Below, in pieces: positions 1 to 11,700 of a stretch of DNA of 64,000 nt; the stretch's first letter is position 1, and each line of letters starts with the position of its first letter. The notes below the pieces were generated by a model. The model ran no database searches. It was not told the origin of the DNA and worked only from the letters and a program-made list of their open reading frames with translations. The translations under genes and the position numbers were made by a program. This DNA is from Dactylis glomerata (Eukaryota; Streptophyta; Magnoliopsida; Poales; Poaceae): contig QXEO01000339.1 in the NCBI GenBank assembly GCA_007115705.1, positions 8,701,122 to 8,765,121 of the forward strand, written 5' to 3'.

Positions 1-2
1 GA

Positions 3-2447
3 TATCGTTATTTTGTTACTTTCACTGATGACTTAAGTAGATATGGGTATATTTACTTAATGAAACACAAGTCTGAAACGTTTGAAAAGTTCAAAGAATT
101 TCAGAGTGAAGTAGAAAATCATCGTAACAGAAAGATTAAATTTCTACGATCTGATCGTGGAGGAGAATATCTTAGTTACGAGTTTGGCACACATATGAGA
201 GAATGTGGAATAGTTTCACAACTCACTCCCGCTGGAACGCCACAACGAAATGGTGTATCCGAACGTCGTAACCGTACTTTATTGGATATGGTTCGGTCTA
301 TGATGTCTCTTACCGATCTGCCACTATCTTTTTGGGGTTATGCGCTAGAAACAGCCGCTTTCACTTTAAATAGGGCTCCATCTAAATCCGTTGAAACGAC
401 ACCGTATGAATTATGGTTTGGAAACAAACCTAAGATATCATTTCTAAAAGTTTGGGGATGCGATGTTTATGTGAAGAAACTTCAGCCTGATAAACTCGAA
501 CCCAAAGCGGAAAAATGTGTCTTCATAGGATACCCTAAAGAAACAATTGGGTACACCTTCTATCACAGATCCGAAGGCAAAGTGTTTGTTGCTAAGAACG
601 GATCCTTTTTGGAGAAGGAGTTTCTCTCGAAAGGTGTGAATAGTAGGAAGGTAGAACTCGATGAGGTTATTGAACCTCCTCTTCATGAATTGGCGAGTGG
701 CGCAGCGCCGGAAACTGTTCCGGTGGTGACTTCACCAAATGAAGTGGGAGCTAATGATGAAGATCATGAAACTCCAAAAGAGGATACTACCGAACCTCGC
801 AGGTCGACAAGAACACGCGCTGCTCCTGAATGCTACGGTGATCTTGTCGTGAATGCCATTGTTGAGAACGATGACCCTGCGACGTATGATGAAGCGATGA
901 TGAGCCTAGATTCCAACAAATGGCATGAAGCCATGAAATCCGAAATGGAATCCATGTATGAAAACCAAGTATGGACTTTGGTGGAACTTCCCAATGACCG
1001 AAAGGCCGTTAAGAATAAATGGATTTTCAAGAAGAAAACATACGCTGATGGTAATGTGACCGTCTATAAAGCACGACTTGTCGCAAAAGGTTTCCGACAA
1101 ATTCAAGGAATTGACTACGATGAGACTTTCTCACCCGTAGCGATGCTAAAGTCTGTTAGGATTATGTTAGCAATTGCTGCATTTTTCGATTATGAAATTT
1201 GGCAGATGGATGTGAAAACCGCGTTCCTTAATGGTAACATTGAGGAAGAGTTGTACATGGTATAGCCCAAGGGTTTTGTTGATCCTAAGGATGCTGACAA
1301 GGTATGCAAACTTCAGCGATCCATTTATGGACTGAAGCAAGCATCCCGGAGTTGGAATCTCCATTTTGACGAAGTTATCAAAGGGTTTGGATTTGTCAAA
1401 ACTTATGGAGAAACTTGTATTTACAAGAAAGTGAGTGGGAGCTCTGTAGCATTTCTAATATTATATGTGGATGACATATTGCTGATTGGAAATGATACGG
1501 AACTTTTGAAGAGCGTAAAAGATTACTTAAACAGTAAGTTTTCAATGAAAGACCTTGGTGAAGCAGCATATATTTTAGGCATCAAAATCTATAGAGATAG
1601 ATCGAGACGCTTAATTGGGCTATCACAAAGTACATACCTTGACAAGATTCTAAAGAAGTTTAGAATGGAAGATAGTAAGAAAGGGTTCTTACCTATATTG
1701 CAAGGAAAGATATTGAGTAAGACTCAAGGTCCGGCTACAGCTAAAGATAGAGAAGAAATGAATAAGATTCCCTATGCCTCTGCCATAGGCTCTATCATGT
1801 ATGCCATGTTATGTACAAGACCAGATGTGGCACATGCTATTAGTTTGACTAGTAGGTACCAATCTGATCCAGGTTTGGAACACTGGACGGCGGTCATGAA
1901 TATCTTTAAGTACTTACGAAGGACTAAGGATATGTTTCTTGTATATGGTGGTGAAGAAGAGCTCGTCGCAAGTTGTTACGTCGATGCTAGCTTCGACACT
2001 GATCCGGATGACTCTAAGTCTCAATCCGGGTACATATTTGTTATGAATGGAGGAGCGGTAAGTTGGAGGAGTTCCAAGCAAAGCGTGGTGGCGAGATCAA
2101 CTACAGAGGCAGAATACATTGCTGCTTCAGAAGCAGCAGAAGAAGCAGTTTGGATGAAGGAGTTCATATCCAAACTGGGTGTGGTTCCGAGTGCATTGGA
2201 TCCAATGGTTATCTATTGTGACAACAATGGTGCCATAGCCAATACTCAGGAGCCAAGGTCTCACAAGAAATTCAAGCATGTAAAGCACCGATTTCACTCC
2301 ATCTGTGAACATGTCGCGGATGGTGATGTAAAGATTTGCAAAGTGCACACGGATCTGAATGTGGCAGACCCGTTGACTAAAGCTCTCCCCAAGGCAAAAC
2401 ATGATCAGCACCAGAACTCAATGGGTGTTAGATTCATCACTATGTAA
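3..2447 (+). pseudogene. Ty1/copia element G, 3' part of pol (integrase, RT, RNase H)
   Basis: The reading frame enters from the left window edge, so gag, protease and the integrase start are outside. Visible in order: integrase core (SDRGGEY, then NGVSERRNRT with the catalytic Glu), the RT start (WIFKKK, QMDVKTAFLNG), the RT active site LYVDDILLIGND near 1460, and RNase H (SCYVDASFDTD, then TEAEYIA). The frame ends at 2447, close to the LTR. A single in-frame TAG at 1263-1265, probably a former CAG, splits it; the frame is otherwise open on both sides. This is the BARE/Angela clade of Triticeae copia elements by motif resemblance; the exact family is not certain. The element would have made a polyprotein acting in cytoplasmic virus-like particles and is now inactive unless the stop is read through. 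Confidence 0.93.
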
Positions 2448-2469
2448 TCTAGATTATTGACTCTAGTGC

Positions 2470-2480
2470 AAGTGGGAGAC
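2470..2480 (+). promoter_or_regulatory. Polypurine tract of element G
   Basis: AAGTGGGAGAC lies immediately before the LTR start, the expected place for the plus-strand DNA primer of a copia element. Confidence 0.75.
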
Positions 2481-4156
2481 TGAAAGGAATATGCCCGAGA
2501 GGCAATAATAAAGTTGTTATTATATTATTTCGTGTTCATAATAGATGTTTATTTTTCATGCTAGAATTATATTAATCGGAAACATTAATACTTGTGTGAT
2601 TAATAAACTAAAAGGGTTCCTAGTAAAGCCTCTCTTTTATACTAGCTCATTGATTAACTGATGATCAAGGTTTCCTGATCATGAACATTGGATGTTGTTA
2701 ATAACGGGGTCATATCATTAGAAGAATGATGTGATGAACACTCACACCCATAGTACGAATAGCAATACGATCAAGTCATCAAGTTCATTGCTATATCAAA
2801 CTCATGCGAAGTAGTTCTAATCCTTAGACCATGAGATCATGTTAATCACTGATACCGGAAGGGTACTTTGATGATATCAAACGTCACACCGTAATAGGGT
2901 GATTATAAAGGTTGATTTGGGTACTCTGAAAGTATTAGTTGAGGCTCATGGATCAAGAGTGGGATTTGTCCATCCGGATGATGGAAAGATATTCTCTGGG
3001 CCCTTCTCGGTGATATTACATTGGAATAGCTTGCAAGCATGTGACTAGGTCACGGAAATGCATTATCACGGAACGAGTAAAGAGACTTGTCGGGAACGAG
3101 ATCGAACTAGGTATGGTTGATACCAAATGATCGGATCTCGGACAAGTAATAATATCGCGAGACAAAAGGAATTAACTATGTTCATTACTGGTTCACATGA
3201 TCACTAGTTCATCGTTGAGTAAGTGGGAGTCATCATGGATTTCCAGATCCCGCTGTTGATTATTGATCGGAGAGGAGTCTCGATCATGTCCATGTTATTC
3301 ACGAACCGTAGGGTGACACACTTAAGGTTCGCCGTCGTCTTTGAGTGGATACGATACTCCGATCGAATTACTGGACAGCATAAGGGTTGTTTCAGAAAAG
3401 CACCGAAACTGTTTCGGATATCAAAATAACTCAAGGGTGTATTTGTTAATGTTTGTTAATTGAATGAATTAACAAATATTAAAGAAATAAAAATGTTTTA
3501 TTAAATCAATAAGTGTGATTTTTAATTGGCATGAATGTCATGCATTAAAATGGGGGTTACCTCATGTTGATGAGGTGGTTATAAGGGAATGAAGAGGGGG
3601 CCGTGAAGAGGAGGAGACCTCCTTGGCCGGCCAAGCCCTTGGGGGCTGCCCCTCCTCTTCTATATAAACCCCTCCCTCTCCTCCATGTCACACACTTCTT
3701 GATCCTCCCCTCCCTTGCATAGTTGCTGCCCACTTTCCGTCTTGGCTTAGCGAAGCTCTGCCGGAATTATAGTTCGTAGTTCATACACTTGGAGAAGTGT
3801 GTGGAGGAGTGTCCGGCGGATCCCTTCTTCCGCTGCCCCGCTGGACCGAGGGCGTGGAGGAGTTGATGTCGAGCTGTACGTGTGACTGAGCACGGGGGCG
3901 CTGCCACTTGTGGTGCCGTACACACGATCTTGTGATCGTCGAGTGAACCTCTACGTCGACTACGTCAAAGTGAACAACTACGTCGACTACGTGCGTCTTC
4001 ACCGACTCTCCATCGTCAACGTTTGTTCGGGAACGTAATCCCCGCTTACGGTCGTCGAGGGTTAGTCTCCGTTGCTACCACCTCGTAGAGTATCTTGGCT
4101 AGTAAAATGTGTTCTTGCATAGGAAATTTTTTGTTTTCTATGCTACGAACCCATCA
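2481..4156 (+). mobile_element. 3' LTR of copia element G (1676 bp)
   Basis: The LTR begins TGAAAGGAATATGCCC and ends ACCCATCA, giving TG..CA ends. Its length and its start resemble BARE/Angela/WIS LTRs. It carries a TATA box at 3661-3668. The following bases gaaag would be the target duplication, but the left end is outside the window so this cannot be checked. Confidence 0.85.
3661..3668 (+). promoter_or_regulatory. TATA box in the LTR of element G
   Basis: TATATAAA follows a pyrimidine-rich stretch and precedes cccctccctctcctcc. It sits about two thirds into the LTR, the usual position of the BARE-type retrotransposon promoter. In a 3' LTR it could drive transcription outward into 4157 and beyond. 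Confidence 0.65.
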
Positions 4157-4531
4157 GAAAGTGTCCTAGGTGACCCTGACCAAGACACGGTAGATGAAGA
4201 TACTCGGCGAACAATGCAAGCAGATGCGAAAAGCATGATGGTGTACACAAACATGAGAAATGATTTTAGAAAAGTTGCAAAAGTCGCATGCTTGACTAAC
4301 GATGGGCGGCGTATAGTAAACACACACATGAGGGCCATGAAAACAGACCTTGATTTATATAGGAATAGGGAGGAGAAGAAAGCAAAGGATGCAGCAGCTC
4401 ATGCCTCAACTATGCCATCATCTAGCGCACCAAACGGACCATCCCAACACTCAAGCCACACAACAACAAATCTGCCCACATCCAATGCTTCAGGAAACAA
4501 CTTGTCAATAGGGAAAAGGATTGGAAACTGA
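4157..4531 (+). pseudogene. Unassigned coding-like fragment next to element G
   Basis: Directly after the LTR the plus strand is open for about 124 codons ending at a TGA. The predicted peptide is acidic then basic (DEDTRRTMQADAKSMM, NREEKKAKDAAAH) and ends in a Ser/Thr/Asn-rich low-complexity tail. Composition looks like a real C-terminus rather than a random frame. I do not recognise the family; a transposase-linked or FAR1-like C-terminus is only a guess. Its own start is missing because the copia LTR is inserted before it. Confidence 0.35.
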
Positions 4532-5812
4532 TGTGGACAACATATGTGCCCGTTGGGTACCCCAAGAGCAAGGTTTAGATGCAGTACAGAGCAAGCCTTC
4601 CCTTGATTTTATCAAACCAAGGTTATCAATCCAGTAGGATTTGGAGAGACTTTTAAGGTATCAACGGTGCCAGAAAGCTTGTGTTGACGGGGTTGTATCC
4701 CCAGCAACAACACCGAAAGGCTTTGCTGACAGGAACTTGCACACAACAAACAACTCCCACTTTGCCCCAACTTACAGGAAGGTTGTCAATCTTCCTGGTT
4801 TGCTGAAAACAAAGAGATTAAACGAATGGTGGAAAACAAAGTAGAAAGGAACAGCGATCAAAAGATTATGAAAGAGAATTAAAAGGATTGCAATCAATGT
4901 AAAAGAATGGACCGGGTTCCATAGTTCACTAGTGGTGTCTCTCCAAACAGATAAAGGTACATTGGGTAAACAAATTACAGCTGGGCAATTGATGAATCAT
5001 AATGGCATAACAATGCATCTTGTAACAGTTCATTCATTGTGGTGTTTAATTTGGGCATTACGTCTAACATACACAGACCGTCATCCAACTGCATCTATGA
5101 CTAATAATCCACCCCGGGATCGCTATCCAGCATGTCACCCTAAAGGTATTAAGTTGAGGCAAACAAGTTCACCTTATTCAACAGATAATTGCATTAAGCT
5201 CAATACATAATGTAAGCAATGTTTCATAACACATGGAAACTAGCACCGCTGTTTTATCCCTAGTAGCAACCGCACATCCAAGGTACTTGTACATTTCTGT
5301 CACTCGAGCACTGACTCATGGAGGCAAGAACCTACTATCATGCACTACGCTCTCTCTTGGAGATCAATCTAACTACTTGGCCAAAGCAATTAAAGAGACC
5401 GGAAAGCATGCAAGATCATAAACAACACATAAAGAAGATGATAATATATTGATGAACAAAACTGAACACAAGTTTACGATCCCTCAGATCCCAGCAAACA
5501 CAACGTATAGGAATTACATATAGATGATCTCAAGATGAGACCCAGGCAATGGAGCACATGGTGGAGAGACTACCATCTAGCTACTGTTATGGACCCGTAG
5601 TCCAAGGATGAACTACTCACGCATCTCACCGGAGGCAGGCATGGTGATGAAGAGGCCTCCGATGATGATCTCCCCCTCCGGCAGGGTGCCAGAATAGGAC
5701 TTCAGAACCCCCATTTTAGGGGTTTTGGTGGTGGCGGCGCCTCGGGTCGAGTTTCTGGAAAAGGGTCGCGCCTTCGGCGTTTCTGGGACGAAGGAATAAA
5801 TAGGGCAAAAGT
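4532..5812 (-). mobile_element. Truncated gypsy LTR (H), minus orientation
   Basis: This stretch aligns by eye, block for block, with the complete minus-oriented LTR at 60459-61480: a cgttgggtaccccaag block, an accaaggttatc block, a gaaggttgtcaatcttcctg block, then a block naming the second-exon-like end near 5600 (ccgtagtccaaggatgaactactcac) and a TATA-like ggaataaatagggc near 5792. The LTR start (TGATACGTCTC) is absent, so about the first quarter is lost at the junction with element A. It is more diverged than D or J and belongs to a related, older family. No open gene is seen in it. Confidence 0.6.
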
Positions 5813-6040
5813 TCGACTCGAAAGAGCCCAGGGATCCCCAATATCCTCTTCCCTCCGCGGGAGTTGGAGGGGAAAAGGAGCTAGTTCGGGACCCTGCCAA
5901 GGCCAAGGCCCCGCTGTCGGGGTCCGCTGTCGAGCCTCTTCTTCTGACCCAGGAGTCGGAGGCCTATCGCGAGCATGTAAGTAAATTCTCTTGACTTCAT
6001 TTTGGATGCACGATCCGTGCTCCTTATAGGAGTAGCCCCC

Positions 6041-6076
6041 GAGTCTAGTGCAACTAGTATAGTTGTGCGTGGACTC
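6041..6076 (+). repeat. Intronic hairpin 1 of element A
   Basis: GAGTC at 6041 pairs with GACTC at 6072-6076, and inside it CAACTA GTA TAGTTG (6051-6065) is a perfect palindrome with a 3-nt centre. It directly follows the module aggagtagccccc. Confidence 0.7.
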
Positions 6077-6152
6077 CAAGGTGTTTTCCTTTGTCTTGTA
6101 TCTTCTGTATTTCTTCGAGTGCGTGGCCAGTGCTCCTGATAGGAGTAGCCCC

Positions 6153-6189
6153 GAGTCCATGTATAACTGGTACAGTTGCACATGGACTC
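6153..6189 (+). repeat. Intronic hairpin 2 of element A
   Basis: GAGTCCATGT (6153-6162) pairs perfectly with ACATGGACTC (6180-6189); AACTG GTA CAGTT (6065-6077 of the previous hundred, that is 6165-6177) forms the centre. It again follows aggagtagcccc. The arms differ from hairpin 1 while the GTA centre and GAGTC ends are the same, which suggests compensatory change. Confidence 0.7.
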
Positions 6190-7166
6190 AAGTATGCTTC
6201 TTGCTTTGACTTATTCTTTGTTTATAGCCCTTTGTGAAGAGCATGCTCGACGGTGTTACTGAGTTCATCCGTCTCCAGCATGACCGTGACCTGCACAAGA
6301 AGCAGGCTTCTGATGCGCAGGGTAAGTCTTGGATTCGCCATCTTCCATATTGCTTGATCCTTGAATGCTGATGTATTGACTCGACACTTTTCTCACAGAG
6401 CGCGAGTCGGAGGTTATTGAGCAGAGGGACGCAGCCCACAGGCGCGTCCAAGATCTGGAGAGGGAGCTGTTGACTCTAAGAGGACAGCTTCAGAATAAGG
6501 AGGATGAACTTGCGGCCTCCGCGGTAAGGGAGGATCAGCTGGGCAGCCAGCTCATCTCTACTGCAGAGGCTTTGTCGAGTGAGCCTCTCGCCTTTGTATT
6601 GTTTTGACTCTTCCTTTTTTGACCTTTACAGCCGAAGATTTCTAACCCTTTTGTGTTTACCCTTAGCAGCTCTTGGAGTTACAGCGGAGCAGGCTGGAAA
6701 GGTTCGAGTTGACGCGCTAAGTGATGCCGTCACCCGAATCGAAGGCCAAGGTTCCCTCGTTGCAGACCTTGGGATGAAAGCCACGATGCTGCTTCTGAGG
6801 ATTCGCCGGTCCATGTATCCCGACGAGGAGGATTTTTCAGAGACTCTGGAAGGACTCGTGGCGGCGTACGACAATGAGGAGGACCCGATGCTGGAGTACA
6901 GCCGTGCCCAATCCACAAGCAGAGCCGAGGCGGCGATCACCCTGGCGTTGGCGAGCGGCATCAAGGGTGACTTCAAGGGAGCTTTCTCCACGCACCCCAA
7001 AGGCGCCGACGGCCGCGAGGTAGATCTCGCTCCCTTTGGTGCCAAGGCGAGCAGATACGCCCAAATTCTTTCTGAAACCATGGAGCGGATGGTCCAGGAG
7101 GCCGAGGCTAGGCAAAAAGCTGCCAAAGCCAAGGGCGCTTCCTCATCGTCGGCTCCGTCGAAGTAG

Positions 7167-7397
7167 TTTTTTGTTTTTGTCTCTTGTAATGTCTTTGTTA
7201 TTTTGAAGAACTTGCTCCGCATGTTGAACTTATGCTATGAATGAAAGTGTGGTAGTTGTTGAATTCCTTGAGTGTACTGCTTGGATCTCTGACTCCTGAT
7301 AGGAGTAGCCCCCGAGTGGATGGCAGACTCGAAGAGTCGGTCATGCACTCGAGTATATTTTATCACCTTGCCTTGATTATGCAAATTCCTTTTGCAG
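7167..7397 (+). other. Spacer or intron between antisense blocks of element A
   Basis: No open frame. It contains a third agtagcccccgag module near 7300, the inverted pair GACTC-gaa-GAGTC at 7326-7338 and a good acceptor (ccttttgcag) at 7397. Confidence 0.5.
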
Positions 7398-8270
7398 GCA
7401 TCTTCCTCTAGACAGCCGTTGTTGCCTCTCACAAGGGGGGATTCTCCGCCTGCGCAGGTGGAGGCTCCGATTGCGACTGCCGTGATTGCACGAGGCAGTC
7501 TTACAGGCAGTGATGCTGAGAAGATTTTGTTTTTGCGGACTCGCTTGGAGGACGCTGAGCATCGACTCAAAGCCGCGCAAGCAGATGCTGCTTGGCCAAG
7601 TCCAAACTCCAGCAGTCGGTGGTTCACGAGGAGTTCTTTGTCCAGGAGATGGCAAAAGCAAGCAAGGAACTTCTCTGTAAGTTCTCCATGCTGCTCCCTA
7701 CTGCATTTTTCCTTTCGATTGAGCACTGAGTCAATGTGTTGCGCAGGTGTTAGACCTGACATAGCTTCTGAGGCGAGTCGTATTGGAACTCGTGTAATGG
7801 CGCTTATGGAGGACACGACGCCAGGCGCTCCTTGCTTTCGCACAGAGCGAGCCAAGGCATATATTCTGGTGAGTCTCCAAGATCATGTTAGCCAGGTTGG
7901 CAAATTTGTCAAGTCCTTCCAGTCCGCGCTGGCGCTGGTGTATAGAACGATGTTTCCTTTGAACCCGCAGCCACGACAACTGGAGGACTTGATGAAGAAA
8001 TTTAGAGGCGTCAACCGTATCAAAGGATTGATACGGGAGCAGTTAATTGGAGGCGCTAAGGTAGCACTTGCTTTTGTGAAGGCGCATCATCCACGTATCA
8101 ACCTTGATGTAATTGGAGGCAGACTACCAATTGATACTGAAGGAGGTCGACTGGAGATGGGGGCGCTTTACGAACTTGCTTCAAGTCCCGCGGAGAATAT
8201 CATTGATCAGGTCGAAGCCGAGACAAATTTGTTGATAGAGCAGGGCTGGATGCCTCTGGAAGAGAGCTGA
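7398..8270 (+). pseudogene. Antisense accessory gene of element A, block 2 (C-terminal domain)
   Basis: After the acceptor at 7397 the plus strand encodes a coiled-coil piece (SDAEKILFLRTRLEDAE), a one-base frameshift near 7590, an intron with donor gtaagt near 7678 and acceptor gcgcag near 7745, and then a continuous C-terminal region to a TGA at 8270. That region contains GGAKVALAFVKAHHPRINLD, which matches the C-terminal exon of element B (GGARTALTLAKAHYPEMDLD) in order and spacing. So A and B carried homologous accessory genes. The block could be a second, alternative 3' end of the same gene or a partial duplication. It is broken by the frameshift. Confidence 0.6.
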
Positions 8271-8742
8271 TGAACGATTTGTAGATAGTTGTTGTAATAG
8301 TGGGTAGCTATTGTAGAGTCGACGCAATGTCTCAAATTTTATGCGAGTGCACCGGTTAGCCTGGTGAACTTTAACTAAGACCCTGTTAACCTGTAAGTCG
8401 AATTGCGACTAGGTTGTTGTATGTTCAAGGTGCACAGGTTAAAGTTCACGCCAGTTTACTCGGGTGCTTGCAATCAGCATGTGTATTTGAGTTGTGGAAT
8501 TTTTCTTGTTTAATTTTGGAGGGAGGCGAGCAAGCCCCCGAGTGTATGCAACTGCGCGTGACAGCCCCCGAGTGCTTGGGTGCGACTGAAACATAGCGCA
8601 GCCCCCGAGTGTATCGGGTTGATGTATATATCTGAAAACATAGAAAAGGTCGACTCGCAATGGAGGAACATTATATTGCATTGTATCATTGATGAAAGGT
8701 TACATAAGTGGCTAGTAGCCTTATTGAAAAACTAAATTTAAA
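8271..8742. other. Noncoding spacer of element A, motif-rich
   Basis: No gene. The module agcccccgagtg occurs three times (8532, 8562, 8599), and AGTCG-aattg-CGACT (8396-8410) is an inverted pair. It separates the converging 3' ends of pol and the antisense gene. Confidence 0.6.
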
Positions 8743-11700
8743 CTAAGCGTAGAAGCGACGTAGCTGAGCAACGTTCCAGGGGTTGCGATATGTGATGTTT
8801 TCCTTCGGGTCCGTCAGCTGGTAGGCGCCATTGCCTAGGACTTTAGCGATGATGTACCTTCCCATGGAGGCGAGAGTTTGTGGTGAGCCGTTTGCTTGAG
8901 CCGAAGGACGAGGTCGCCAACATCGAAAGATCGACTGCGCACTCGCCGGTTGTGATAGTTGCACAGGCTCTGCTGATAGACAGCGGAGCGTGCGAGTGCC
9001 ACGTCCCTTGCTTCATCAAGTAGGTCCACTGCATCTTCCAGAGAGTCCCTCGAGTCCGCTTCTGTGTATGCCATGACTCGAGGGGCGTTGTAGCGTACTT
9101 CTGCAGGGAGGACGGCTTCGGCTCCATACACCATAAAGAACGGTGTGAACTCCGTTGATCTGTTGGGTGTAGTGCGTAGGCTCCAAAGTACAGAGGGGAG
9201 TTCTTCTTCCCATGCTCCGGCTGCCCGTTTGAGGGGCCGCAGGAGTCGCTTCTTGAGTCCTGCCGAGATGAGGCCATTGGCTCTTTCCACCTGACCATTG
9301 GTCTGTGGATGAGCGACTGAGGCGTAGCTGACTCGAATTCCGAGTCCTTCGCAATAATCCTGGAACTCCTCGGCTGTGAAGTTTGTTCCGTTATCAGTGA
9401 TGATGCTGTGAGGTACGCCGTAGCGGCACACGATGGATTTGATAAAATTAACTGCGGATGATGCGTCTTGAGAGGTGACAGGCATTGCCTCAATCCACTT
9501 GGTGAACTTGTCGACTGCAACCAGGAGGCGAGTGTGTCCTCCTGGTGAGGACTTGCGGAGAGGTCCAACCATGTCGAGTCCCCACTGAGCAAAGGGCCAT
9601 GCTAATGGTATTGTGTTTAGCTCAGTTGCAGGAACCAGAGGTCGAGTCGCGAACCTTTGGCAGGCATCGCAATGCTGGACGAGGTGCTTGGCATCAGCTT
9701 CCACAGTGGGCCAGTAAAAACCGGCTCGCAAAGCTTTGCATACTAAGGCTCGACTGCTAGCGTGATGCCCGCAGGTGCCTTCGTGTATGTCGCGGAGGAT
9801 GTCCTTTCCCTCTTCAACCGGGATGCATCGCTGCAAGATGTCAAATATGCTTTGCTTATAGAGTTCTCCGTTGATGATAGTATAGGCCTTGGAGTGTCGT
9901 ATGATTTGTCGTGCCTTCGCTTCTTCCTCTGGGAGCTCCTTGCGCAACATGTAAGCAAGGATGGGTTGCATCCATGTAGTTTCCACAAGCATCACATCGC
10001 CCTGCTCGACCTCTAGAGGGTTCTCGGGTGTGACGGTTGCGGATGTAGTGGCGACTGCCCCGAAGTCGACTGGTGCAACAGTAGTACTCGAAGGCACGAC
10101 TTGCTTCTTCTTTGGCTTGATCGACCGCTGATCAATCTCCTCATAGAATACTCCAGGCGGGATAGGCTCACTCTTTGATCCAATGTTGGCGAGTGCGTCT
10201 GCCTCATCGTTGCTTGCTCGAGCGATGTGCTGAAGTTCACACCCATCGAATCCGCCCTCAAGTGTGTTGTATAGGTCGTGATAGGCGATCATGTTGTCTT
10301 GTACTGCATCGCACTCCTTCATTGTTTGCTGAACAACAAGGTTGGAGTCGCCATAAATCATGAGTCGCGTGGCACCACAAGCTTTGGCCATGAGCATGCC
10401 ATGTAGCAGAGCCTCGTATTCTGCCTCGCTGTTAGACGCCTCCTTGAAGTTCATCTTGAGGATGTACCGCATTTTGTCTCCTCTGGGGGAGATTAGAATT
10501 ACTCCTGCTATGGCTCCTCCGTGCCGTTTGGATCCGTCAAAGTACATTGTCCATGAACTCGACGGGTCTGGGGGACCTAGAGTTTGAACTTCCATCCACT
10601 CGTTGATGAAGTCAGGGACAACTTGCGACTTGATGGCCTTGCGCTTCTCATAGGTGATGTCGCGGGGGCCGAGCATGATTCCCCACTTGGCGACTCGTCC
10701 TGTTGCGTCTGAATTGTTGAGGATATCTGAGAGGGGAGCCTCGCTCACCACTACAATTGGGTGTTCCTGGAAGTAGTGTTTCAATTTTTTGGCGGTCATG
10801 TAGACTCCGTAGGCTAGCTTCTGATAGTGTGGGTATCGCTGCTTGGTGGGTGTGAGGACCTCGCTGAGATAATACACGGGTCGCTGCACACCATGAGCTT
10901 TTCCTTCTTCAGCACGCTCGACGACGAGGACAGTGCTAACCACCTGTTTGGTGGCTGCAATGTAGAGGAGCATAGGCTCATGTTCATGAGGTGCTACCAG
11001 CACAGGAGGATTCGCAAGTGTATGCTTGAGATCTGCAAATGCTTTGCTTGCTTCGGGTGTCCACTCGAACCTATCGGACTTTTTCAGCAGTTGGTAAAAG
11101 GGGAGTGCTTTCTCACCCATACGACCAACGAACCTACTTAAAGCTGCGACTCGCCCGGCGAGCTGTTGGACGCCTCGTACGTTTTTCGGCTCCTGCATAG
11201 CCAAAATTGCTTTGATTTTCTCCGGGTTTGCCTCAATGCCTCTGGCAGAGACCAAGTACCCAAGGAGTTGCCCTGAGAGTACGCCAAAGACGCACTTTGT
11301 CGGGTTTAGTTTGATGCAGTATTTGTTGAGTGCAGCAAAAGTTTCTCGTAGATCTTCAATGAGTGTAGCGCCATCCTTTGTTTTGACAACAATGTCATCG
11401 ACATAAACTTGGATGTTGCATCCGATCTGCTCTCGCAAGCAGTTCTGCATCATACGCTAGTAGGTAGCACCCGCGTTTTTGAGGCCAAAAGGCATTGTAG
11501 TGTAGCAGAACACCCCATAAGGTGTAATGAAGGCTGTCTTCTCCTCATCCTCAACTTTCATCCGGATCTGATGGTATCCTGAGTATGCATCAAGGAAGGA
11601 GAGACGCTCGCAGCCGGCTGCCGAGTCAATGATTTGATCGATTCACGGCAGCGGAAAGTGGTCCTTAGGACAATGCTTGTTCAACGAAGTAAAGTCGACA

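Larger units (their letters stand above)
5813..7166 (+). pseudogene. Antisense accessory gene of element A, 3' exons (block 1)
   Basis: Four exons can be joined with GT-AG borders and preserved phase: to 5976, 6228-6321, 6399-6578 and 6670-7166. The second and third encode a charged coiled coil (VIEQRDAAHRRVQDL, ERELLTLRGQLQNKEDEL). The last encodes VTAEQAGKVRVDAL.. and ends in KAKGASSSSAPSK and a stop. The N-terminal globular domain seen in element B is absent because the element is truncated at 5813. The likely product was a nuclear accessory protein of the retrotransposon. Introns contain repeated agtagcccccgag modules followed by hairpins. Function is unknown. Confidence 0.6.

Noticed and set aside
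4535..5421. Small plus-strand ORFs at 4641, 4932 and 5233
   Set aside because: They lie in a degenerate minus-oriented LTR and show no domain.
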